In this document: piece by piece, positions 17,179 to 24,159 of the stretch
Layout: each line of letters opens with the position of its first letter
How positions within the stretch are numbered: the stretch's first letter is position 1
Assembly: GCA_026645935.1 (NCBI GenBank)
Contig: JAPKMP010000002.1
Location: forward strand, 62,001 to 126,000
Origin: Candidatus Villigracilaceae bacterium
GTDB lineage: Bacteria; Chloroflexota; Anaerolineae; Anaerolineales; Villigracilaceae
Length of the DNA stretch: 64,000 nt
Reading direction: 5' to 3'
The notes under the pieces: generated by a model
Databases searched by the model: none
What the model was told of the DNA's origin: nothing
Seen by the model: the letters and a program-made list of their open reading frames with translations, nothing else
Translations under genes and position numbers: made by a program

Positions 17179-17260
17179 TGTTTTGTTTTCGATTGGCGCA
17201 AGGCGGGCAAGCCTTCGCAAGTTTATTTCGACCTTTAGCGAATTTGGAGACTTTAATACT

Positions 17261-18640
17261 ATGACGGCACAAACCATACTTTCCCCCTCTGTTTCAGAAT
17301 TGAGAGCCTTGTTCAACGGACGGGTCATTGCCCCCGATGACCCGCGATATGAAAATGCGCGCACCCTATTTTACGGCAGCATGGATAAACGCCCTACAGC
17401 CATCATCCGCGCGGCAGATGCAGGTGACGTTTCGCGTCTCGTGTCGCTGGCACGCGAATACGGTTTTGAGTTGGCGATCCGCAGCGGTGGTCACAGCGGA
17501 GCCGGTCACAGCACCAGCGAAGGCGGCATTGTGCTCGATCTTTCCGCGATGAAAAAATTGGAGATCGATCACGAAAATCAAACCGCCTGGGTCGAATCGG
17601 GGATGACCGCTGGCGAATACACAGCCGCTGTCGGCGCACATGGATTTGTCACCGGCTTTGGCGATACGGGTTCGGTCGGTCTCGGCGGCATCACGCTTGG
17701 CGGCGGCGTTGGCTATCTCGTCCGCAAATACGGCTTGACCATTGACAATCTGCTTGCCGCGGAGGTGGTCACAGCCGATGGGCAGCTCTTGCTTGTGGAT
17801 GAAAATTCTCACGCCGATCTCTTCTGGGCGATTCGCGGTGGAGGCGGTAACTTCGGCGTGGCGACGCGCATCAAGTTCAAGCTTCATAAATTGGATCAAG
17901 GTTACGGCGGGATGTTAGTCCTGCCAGCCACAGCGGACGCTATCGCTTCATTCTTAGCCGAAGCTGATTCTGCTCTCGATGAGCTTTCCACCATCCTGAA
18001 CATTATGCCCGCGCCTCCCATGCCTTTCCTCCCAGAAGAGGTGCATGGCAAAATGATTCTGATGGCGATGATGTTTTACGCCGGTGACGCAGCAATGGGG
18101 GAGCAGGTCATATCCAAATTCCGAGCCATTGCCACTCCATATGCAGACATGCTTCGCCCGATGGCATATCCCGAAATGTTCCCGCCCGAAGAAGGTGGCG
18201 ACTATCATCCTGTGGCGGCAGGGCGCACCATGTTCCTTGACTATGTGGATAACTCCGTCGCCCAGTTCATCCTTGATACCTTAGCCAAGTCCACGGCGAT
18301 GATGGCGGTGACTCAACTGCGCGTGTTGGGCGGAGCCTATGCACGCGTCCCTGCCGATGCGACAGCATATGCCCATCGCGGATCCAAGATCATGGCGAAC
18401 CTTGCTGCGTTGTACAACAATCCGGAAGAAAAAGACCATCACGAGACCTGGATTTCAAAATACGAAAAGAAGTTACGTCAAAGTGACAAAGGCGCATACG
18501 TCAACTTCCTTGCAGATGTAGATCAAAAGCAAGTCCGCGCGGCGTACCCGGGTGAGACGTGGAAGCGACTTTAGCAGGTTAAAAAGAAATACGATCCGAC
18601 CAACCTGTTCCGTTTGAATCAAAATATTCCACCTAAGTAA
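17261..18640 (+). pseudogene. BBE-type FAD-dependent oxidoreductase interrupted by an in-frame TAG near its C-terminus
   Basis: The frame encodes an FAD_binding_4/BBE flavoprotein. His78 in RSGGHSGAGHS fits the covalent 8-alpha-histidyl FAD site. The second, cysteinyl attachment site of bicovalent members is absent (GDTGSVGLGG). TAG at 18572-18574 stops translation after 437 residues, yet the same frame continues for 21 codons with KKKYDPTNLFRLNQNIPP, the conserved end of the family, then TAA at 18638. The gene has thus just lost its C-terminal tail, or the base is a sequence error. ATG 17261 follows GGAG. Substrate unknown. It is followed by an MFS gene. Confidence 0.8.
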
Positions 18641-18667
18641 ACCTTTAAAAATAGACAAGGATATTCT

Positions 18668-19990
18668 GTGAAAACCTTTTACCAAATTTTAGTGAATACT
18701 GTTTTAGCCAATGTCACCAACATGACAGTTTGGTTTGCAATGATATTTTTTATTTATCTTGAAACCAGATCTGTTACAGCCACCTCGATCGTTTCAGGCA
18801 TCTATCTTGTGCTTACAGCCAGCTTGGGAATATGGTTTGGAAGCCTTGTTGACCATAACAAGAAGAAGAATGTCATGATCCTTTCGGGCGTGATTTCGTT
18901 AACCATATATGTTGCTGGGTTTATCATGTATCTTGTTCTCCCTGCCGAAACATGGAAAAACCCAACCAGTGTCACACTTTGGATTTTCAATGTGCTTCTA
19001 TTAATTGGTGTGATCGCGGGCAATATCCGTTCGATCGCCGTGCCAACCCTCGTCACCATTTTGATTCCCGAAGACGACCGCGCCAAAGCCAATGGGCTTG
19101 TTGGCACCGCCTTTGGCATCGCCTTCCTGATCTGCTCCGCCATCAGCGGCATTTTGGTCGGGCTGGGCGGCATGTTCTATGTGCTGTCACTTGGAATCGT
19201 TATGATGTTTCTTTCGATCCTGCACATGTGGTTTTTGCAGATCCATGAAAAAGAGATCGTGCATCTTGAACATCAACCCAAAGTGGATCTGCGCGGCACC
19301 TATGCAGTCGTCAAGGCAATTCCCGGGCTGCTGGCGTTGATTCTTTTCACCACCATAAACAACTTTTTGGGCGGTGCATTCATGGGTCTCATGGATGCCT
19401 ATGGGCTCTCGCTGGTTTCCGTCGAAACATGGGGCTTGCTCTTTGCCGTGATCAGCTGCGGATTCATCGTGGGCGGGTTGTTCATTTCGAAGCGTGGCTT
19501 GGGGGAAAATCCGCTGGTGGCGATGTTTGCCGCGAATATCATCATCTGGATCATCTCGGCTGTCTTTACCATCCAACCATCCATCATTTTGCTTGCAGTG
19601 GGCATGTTCATTTATATCAGCGTGGTGCCGTTCATCGAAGCCGCCGAGCAGACGATCCTTCAGAAAGTGGTTCCGCAGGAAAGGCAGGGACGGGTATTCG
19701 GTTTTGCCCACAGCGTGGAACAATCCGCTTCGCCTCTGACGACGTTTATGATTGGTCCCATTGCCGAGACCTTTTTCATCCCGTTCATGACGACCGGCGC
19801 AGGGGTGGGTCTCATCGGCAGTTGGTTTGGAACGGGACCCGCCCGGGGCATCGCCCTGGTCTTTACAGTGACAGGGATCATCGGGCTGGTTCTTACGATC
19901 TTTGCCATGAACACGAAATATTATCGATTGCTTTCCGAGCGATATATGAACCATGTTCCCGAAGCCTTGCCCGACGGTGAACTGGCATAA
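18668..19990 (+). CDS. Major facilitator superfamily transporter
   Basis: The 440-residue protein has about twelve membrane helices and the MFS loop between helices 2 and 3 (GSLVDHNKKKNVM). It resembles the enterobactin/macrolide exporter-like MFS branch, with the VPQERQGRVFGFAHSVEQ segment in the second half. Such carriers expel drugs or small metabolites using the proton gradient. The start is GTG 18668 with AAGGA upstream. It is downstream of the flavoprotein gene and could share its transcript. Substrate unknown. Confidence 0.85.
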   Translation: MKTFYQILVNTVLANVTNMTVWFAMIFFIYLETRSVTATSIVSGIYLVLTASLGIWFGSLVDHNKKKNVMILSGVISLTIYVAGFIMYLVLPAETWKNPTSVTLWIFNVLLLIGVIAGNIRSIAVPTLVTILIPEDDRAKANGLVGTAFGIAFLICSAISGILVGLGGMFYVLSLGIVMMFLSILHMWFLQIHEKEIVHLEHQPKVDLRGTYAVVKAIPGLLALILFTTINNFLGGAFMGLMDAYGLSLVSVETWGLLFAVISCGFIVGGLFISKRGLGENPLVAMFAANIIIWIISAVFTIQPSIILLAVGMFIYISVVPFIEAAEQTILQKVVPQERQGRVFGFAHSVEQSASPLTTFMIGPIAETFFIPFMTTGAGVGLIGSWFGTGPARGIALVFTVTGIIGLVLTIFAMNTKYYRLLSERYMNHVPEALPDGELA

Positions 19991-19999
19991 GGAGTTGAC

Positions 20000-20590
20000 A
20001 TGGCGAATTCAAATTTCCCCAAGATCGGCGCTCCCGCCGCCCGCGCCCTGGAGGCGGCAGGATATACCAACCTCAAGCAGTTGACCAGGGTCACTGAAGC
20101 GGAGCTGGCTCAACTGCATGGGATGGGTCCGAACGCGTTAGGCAAACTGCGTGACGCATTGAAAGCGGAAGGATTATCCTTCAAGCAGGGGCAGGCAGGG
20201 GAGAAGCTGAGGAAGAAAGGCTCGCCCGTCAGCCGAACGGACAAGGTGGAGGAATTCCTTCGGGAACTGAGTCACCCGCTCAAGGCGGAGGTGGAGGCGG
20301 TGCGTTCCATCATCAAGAGCGTGAACAAAGACATCGCAGAAGAAGTCAAATGGAAGGCGCCATCCTTCAATTACCAGGGCGACTATTTGGTGACATTTAA
20401 TTTGCGGGACACGAAACGAATCCATTTGGTGTTCCATAATCCGCTGATCCCGCAGGTCAAAAGCGAAATTCTCGAGGGAGATTACATAGATCGGCGCATG
20501 GCATATTTTGCGGATATGCAGGATATACAAACGAAGAAGTCTTTGCTTGTGAAAGTCTTGAATGATCTGATCGAATTGATCAAGGGATAG
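20000..20590 (+). CDS. Helix-hairpin-helix plus DUF1801 domain protein
   Basis: The 196-residue protein has two parts. Residues 1-58 form a helix-hairpin-helix module (FPKIGAPAARALEAAGYTNL, then LAQLHGMGPNALGKLRDALK) like that of the RNA polymerase alpha C-terminal domain. Residues 75-196 are a DUF1801 domain (VEEFLRELSHPLKAEVEAVR, IAEEVKWKAPSFNY, RIHLVFHN). The first part suggests nucleic-acid contact. It starts ten bases after the MFS stop with GGAG. It is the third DUF1801 protein in the window. Confidence 0.82.
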   Translation: MANSNFPKIGAPAARALEAAGYTNLKQLTRVTEAELAQLHGMGPNALGKLRDALKAEGLSFKQGQAGEKLRKKGSPVSRTDKVEEFLRELSHPLKAEVEAVRSIIKSVNKDIAEEVKWKAPSFNYQGDYLVTFNLRDTKRIHLVFHNPLIPQVKSEILEGDYIDRRMAYFADMQDIQTKKSLLVKVLNDLIELIKG

Positions 20591-20650
20591 GCGTAAAGAT
20601 GCAGAAAAGTAAGTAGAATTGCTGGAAATCATTTTTCAAAGGCATTTACA

Positions 20651-21250
20651 ATGATCAAACTCGCTCCCATTACATTGGAAGGTCACGGCATTCGGCTCGA
20701 ACCGCTAACACTCGAACATGAAACGGATCTTTCCGCGTCGGCAGCGGATGGCGAACTGTGGAATCTTTGGTTCACCTTTGTGCCGCAGCCGGAAGAGACC
20801 AAAACGTATATTGAAACTGCCCTGGCTGGTTATCAAGCCGGTCATATGCTGCCGTGGGCGGTCCGCGAATTGACGACGGGAAAGATCATCGGGAGCACCC
20901 GCTATCATGATGTGATTGCCAATGTCGACCGCGTCGAGATTGGTTACACCTGGTATGCCAAAAGCTGGCAGAAGAGTCATGTCAACACGGTTTGTAAATT
21001 ATTGCTGCTCGCCCATGCCTTTGATACGCTGGGCTGTAAAGTGGTGGGCTTGCGCACCGATAACTTCAACTTCAATTCGCAGAAAGCCATCGAAGGATTG
21101 GGCGCAAAAAAAGATGGCGTTCTGCGTCATCATGCCATGCGGCGCGATGGTTCGGTTCGGGATAGCGTCATGTACAGCATTCTCGTCACCGAGTGGCCCG
21201 GTGTAAAACAGCATCTCAGATTTCGATTGTCCCGCCACGGAACGTCGTAG
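20651..21250 (+). CDS. GNAT family N-acetyltransferase (RimJ/RimL-like)
   Basis: The 199-residue protein resembles RimJ/RimL-type acetyltransferases: LEGHGIRLEPLTLEHETDL, PWAVRELTTGKIIGSTRYHD, VEIGYTWYAKSWQKSHVNTVCKLLLLAHAF and the acetyl-CoA-side helix ending in GCKVVGLRTDNFNFNSQKAIEGLGAKKDG (in consecutive short blocks). These enzymes acetylate protein N-termini or small amines with acetyl-CoA. The acceptor is unknown. Confidence 0.88.
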   Translation: MIKLAPITLEGHGIRLEPLTLEHETDLSASAADGELWNLWFTFVPQPEETKTYIETALAGYQAGHMLPWAVRELTTGKIIGSTRYHDVIANVDRVEIGYTWYAKSWQKSHVNTVCKLLLLAHAFDTLGCKVVGLRTDNFNFNSQKAIEGLGAKKDGVLRHHAMRRDGSVRDSVMYSILVTEWPGVKQHLRFRLSRHGTS

Positions 21251-21328
21251 GCATGTCGTTTTTTTCCAAGACATGATCTCCTCGAACCGGTAAGATGGGT
21301 TCAACTTTAATGACCAAAAGGAGAAACC

Positions 21329-21898
21329 ATGAGAAAAATAATTGTTCACGAGTTCATCACATTGGATGGCGTCATTCAAGCGCCGGGCAGCCCCACAGAG
21401 GATACCGATGGCGGCTTTACCCATGGCGGTTGGACGCTTCCCTACTGGCATGACGATATCGGCGCGCACTTCGGTCAGATCTTTGCAGACGCCGATACCT
21501 TGCTGCTTGGACGCAAAACCTGGCAGACTCACGGTGAAGCATTCGAGCCGAATCCGGATGAGGACCCGTTCAATGGCTTTAAGAAGTTTGTTGTTTCGTC
21601 CACGTTGAAGTCCGCCGATGCCTGGCGCGATTCGACCATCATCCGCGGGAATGTGATCGAAGAAGTCCGCAAGTTGAAAAGCCAGCCTGGCAAGAACATC
21701 ATCATGGATGGCAGCAGCGTTCTGGTTCAGGCATTGATCGCAAACGACCTGGTGGATGAGCTTTCGCTGCACGTCTATCCGCTGGCGCTTGGCATGGGCA
21801 AACGCTTATTCCCGGATGGAAAGCGCGTCACCCTTAACCTGATAGAATCGTCGGCGCTTCCAACGGGCGTTGTCTACCAACGTTTTCAAATTGCTTAA
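21329..21898 (+). CDS. Dihydrofolate reductase family (RibD C-terminal-like) protein
   Basis: The 189-residue protein shows the DHFR-like fold seen in RibD C-terminal domains and YyaP/YwjB proteins: KIIVHEFITLDGVIQAPG at the start, ADTLLLGRKTWQTH, KKFVVSSTLK, and NIIMDGSSVLVQALIANDLVDEL with a final LFPDGKRVTLNLIES. These proteins bind NADPH but are usually not true folate enzymes. AAAGGAG precedes the ATG. Substrate unknown. Confidence 0.9.
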   Translation: MRKIIVHEFITLDGVIQAPGSPTEDTDGGFTHGGWTLPYWHDDIGAHFGQIFADADTLLLGRKTWQTHGEAFEPNPDEDPFNGFKKFVVSSTLKSADAWRDSTIIRGNVIEEVRKLKSQPGKNIIMDGSSVLVQALIANDLVDELSLHVYPLALGMGKRLFPDGKRVTLNLIESSALPTGVVYQRFQIA

Positions 21899-21932
21899 AA
21901 CCGTAAAGAGCAAGAGCATACAAGGAGCCTGC

Positions 21933-22805
21933 ATGAAAATCCATCTCGTTGACGGGACTTACGAACTCTTCCGCGCTCATTTCGGTGCGCCACCGAAGAA
22001 ATCTAAAAGTGGACAGGAAGTCGGCGCCACCCTCGGGCTGATCCGCAGTATGCTCTTGCTCCTCTCCGACCCCGAAGTGACTCACGTTGCCGTGGCGTTC
22101 GACCATGTGATCGAATCGTTTCGCAATAAGATGTATGCAAGCTATAAATCCAGCGAAGGGGTGGATCCGGTCATTTTGAATCAATTTCCGCTGGCTGAGG
22201 CGGCGGTCAAAGCCCTGGGGTTGGTGATCTGGCCCATGACGAAGTTCGAAGCGGACGATGCGATTGCTACAGCAGTGACGAAGTTCAAGAACGTCAAATC
22301 GGTGGAGCAGATCGTCATTTGTTCCGTTGATAAAGATTTGACTCAAATGGTGGACGGAGAAAGAGTCATATGTTGGGATCGCCGCCGTGAGATTCTTTTG
22401 AATGAAAAAGGTGTGATTGAGAAGTTCGGCGTCTCTCCAGAATCAATTCCCGATTTCCTTGCGCTAGTAGGGGACTCCGCCGATGGCTACCCCGGAATTC
22501 AAGGCTGGGGCGAAAAATCCACAGCGACCGTGTTGGCGAAGTACAAACACATCGAGTCGATTCCCAAAGACCCAAACAAAATACCGCTTAGTTTGGGGCG
22601 TGCCACAACTTTGCTTGAAAATCTTCAGAATAATTACAAGGAGGCTTTGCTCTTCCGGGAATTATCCACCTTGCGGACGGATGTTTCTTTAAATGAGACG
22701 ATCGCTGATTTGAAATGGCAGGGGGTTTATCCACGGTTTAAGAAGGTTTGCGAAGAACTGGGAAACCAAAGTATCCCGGAACGTATCACCAAGTGGAGAA
22801 AGTAA
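21933..22805 (+). CDS. 5'-3' exonuclease (polymerase I N-terminal/FEN-like)
   Basis: The 290-residue protein has the PIN-like N-terminal domain (MKIHLVDGTYELFRAHFG; VAVAFDHVIESFRNKMYASYK; KFEADDAIATA; SVDKDLTQMV) with acidic metal ligands, and the helix-3-turn-helix GDSADGYPGIQGWGEKSTATVLAKY, as in the 5'-3' exonuclease domain of DNA polymerase I. It removes RNA primers or flaps. AAGGAG is upstream of ATG 21933; the longer frame overlaps the previous gene. It is a stand-alone domain, not fused to a polymerase here. Confidence 0.9.
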   Translation: MKIHLVDGTYELFRAHFGAPPKKSKSGQEVGATLGLIRSMLLLLSDPEVTHVAVAFDHVIESFRNKMYASYKSSEGVDPVILNQFPLAEAAVKALGLVIWPMTKFEADDAIATAVTKFKNVKSVEQIVICSVDKDLTQMVDGERVICWDRRREILLNEKGVIEKFGVSPESIPDFLALVGDSADGYPGIQGWGEKSTATVLAKYKHIESIPKDPNKIPLSLGRATTLLENLQNNYKEALLFRELSTLRTDVSLNETIADLKWQGVYPRFKKVCEELGNQSIPERITKWRK

Positions 22806-22821
22806 AACATACTTTGTAGTC

Positions 22822-23388
22822 ATGCTTTACTTGGTGGTTTTTACACTCTTGTTCCTGATTGTCATCCTTAGCGCGTTATGGATGCTCGTCCCTGCATTTT
22901 ATGGACCGCCCTCCGTCCCTACCCGGTTGAAGCGCATCCGCAAAGCGTTGCAGCTTGCAAACCTCCAACCCGGAGAGACCGTCTACGATCTCGGCGCCGG
23001 GGATGGGCGTGTGCTGTTGATCGCAGCAAGCGAATTCAACGCCAATGCCGTTGGTGTGGAAGTTGGACCCGTCCAATGTTTGCTCATTAAGTTCCGCTGT
23101 CTTGCCAGCGGACATGGCGATAAGATTCGTGTGAAGTGGGGAAATTATTTCAAGGCAGAGCTGAAAGATGCCGATGTAGTCTTTATCTACGCTACTTCAA
23201 AAGAGACAAGCAAACTTGCAGGTCATTTAAAGACGCAGATGAAGCCGCGAGCGCGGCTCGTTTCAATCTCCGCAGATTTCCCGGAGTGGGAACCCACTGT
23301 CATCGACGAATTGGATTTGATCTTCCTTTACGTCATGCCGCCTGTTAATGGAAGCCCCGCTACATACTTCATAAAAAAGGCAGGTTAA
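22822..23388 (+). CDS. Membrane-anchored class I SAM-dependent methyltransferase
   Basis: The 188-residue protein begins with one membrane helix (about 3-27), followed by a short class I methyltransferase core: motif I VYDLGAGDGRVLLIAASEF (about 56-74), GVEVGPVQC, and IRVKWGNYFKAELKDADVVFIYAT. Similar small anchored methyltransferases act on protein lysines in some bacteria, but the substrate here is not known. It follows the exonuclease gene by 16 bases. Confidence 0.82.
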   Translation: MLYLVVFTLLFLIVILSALWMLVPAFYGPPSVPTRLKRIRKALQLANLQPGETVYDLGAGDGRVLLIAASEFNANAVGVEVGPVQCLLIKFRCLASGHGDKIRVKWGNYFKAELKDADVVFIYATSKETSKLAGHLKTQMKPRARLVSISADFPEWEPTVIDELDLIFLYVMPPVNGSPATYFIKKAG

Positions 23389-23391
23389 TTC

Positions 23392-23832
23392 TTATGCGCC
23401 CAGTTTATACATCGATGTTTTTACGCCTTCATCCAGCAGTTCAAACTCATTTTTCTCCAACACTCGCTTGGATCCCAGATTGCAATTTGCTACTTCAGCA
23501 GATAACGGGCGGTTTCTGACAATCACTAAAAATTCCGTGACCGCCGCGCTTGCGATTCCTCTTTTCCAAAATTCCCTGCCGATCCAATATCCAATTCTTT
23601 GCTCGTACTTGCTTTCTTTCCAACAAATGATGTGACCCGCGACCTTTTCTTTGTAGACGATGGTACGCGCGGTCACATTATTGTCTCTCAATATCCCATC
23701 CCAATGCCGCATGAACTCGCCGCGATCTTTGGAGGGATAGGCAGACAAGGCAGCCGCTTCAGGGTCAAGCTGCTGTTGAAACAAGATGGGCAGGTCCGCT
23801 TCGATTACTGGACGTAGGGTTATCTTCGCCAT
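23392..23832 (-). CDS. GNAT family N-acetyltransferase
   Basis: The 146-residue protein matches the RimJ/RimL-like GNAT type: ITLRPVIEADLPILFQQQLD at the start, KVAGHIICW and RIGYWIGREFWKRGIASAAVTEFL (acetyl-CoA loop region), then ANCNLGSKRVLEKNEFELLD. It lies on the minus strand, convergent with the methyltransferase gene with only three bases between stops. Acceptor unknown. Confidence 0.88.
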   Translation of the reverse strand: MAKITLRPVIEADLPILFQQQLDPEAAALSAYPSKDRGEFMRHWDGILRDNNVTARTIVYKEKVAGHIICWKESKYEQRIGYWIGREFWKRGIASAAVTEFLVIVRNRPLSAEVANCNLGSKRVLEKNEFELLDEGVKTSMYKLGA

Positions 23833-24106
23833 TACGGAATTTTATCAATATCGTACGGTGTGAGCAGAAGAAACAAAATGTCTCTTCTGAAAGTGCAGGA
23901 AGAAGCATGCCATCCTTTCATCTTCCAGGTATGAACGACAGTGTCATTTTTATTTGCAAATTAATACCTGAACTTTCTGTTTGGTTGCGAGGATTCGCAC
24001 GGTCGGTCTCTCCGCCTCTTTCGATTCGAGCGAATATTGAATTTCGTGCGGTCATATCAGGCGAATCCGAGTGTGTCAAGCCCGTGCGATAGGACTTCAT
24101 GCCCCC
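23833..24106. other. Gene-free interval
   Basis: I see no convincing gene, RNA or repeat here. The short frame at 23907-24092 has no support. The right end carries the promoter of the LuxR-type regulator gene. Confidence 0.5.
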
Positions 24107-24135
24107 TTGCCAGTCGGGCAATTTGGTCTTATATT
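24107..24135 (+). promoter_or_regulatory. Promoter of the LuxR-type ATPase regulator
   Basis: TTGCCA (24107-24112), 17 bases, TATATT (24130-24135), about 24 bases before the start codon. Confidence 0.5.
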
Positions 24136-24159
24136 CTCACGGAATTTTAATGGTTGAAG

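Noticed and set aside
17144-17260. Longer N-terminus of the flavoprotein
   Set aside because: It runs through the leader hairpin, and ATG 17261 has GGAG and starts the family domain.
18572-18574. Pyrrolysine or other amber recoding
   Set aside because: TAG ends several ordinary genes in the window and no recoding system is seen.
23907-24092. 61-codon frame in the gap before the LuxR-type gene
   Set aside because: No Shine-Dalgarno, no family and no neighbour logic.
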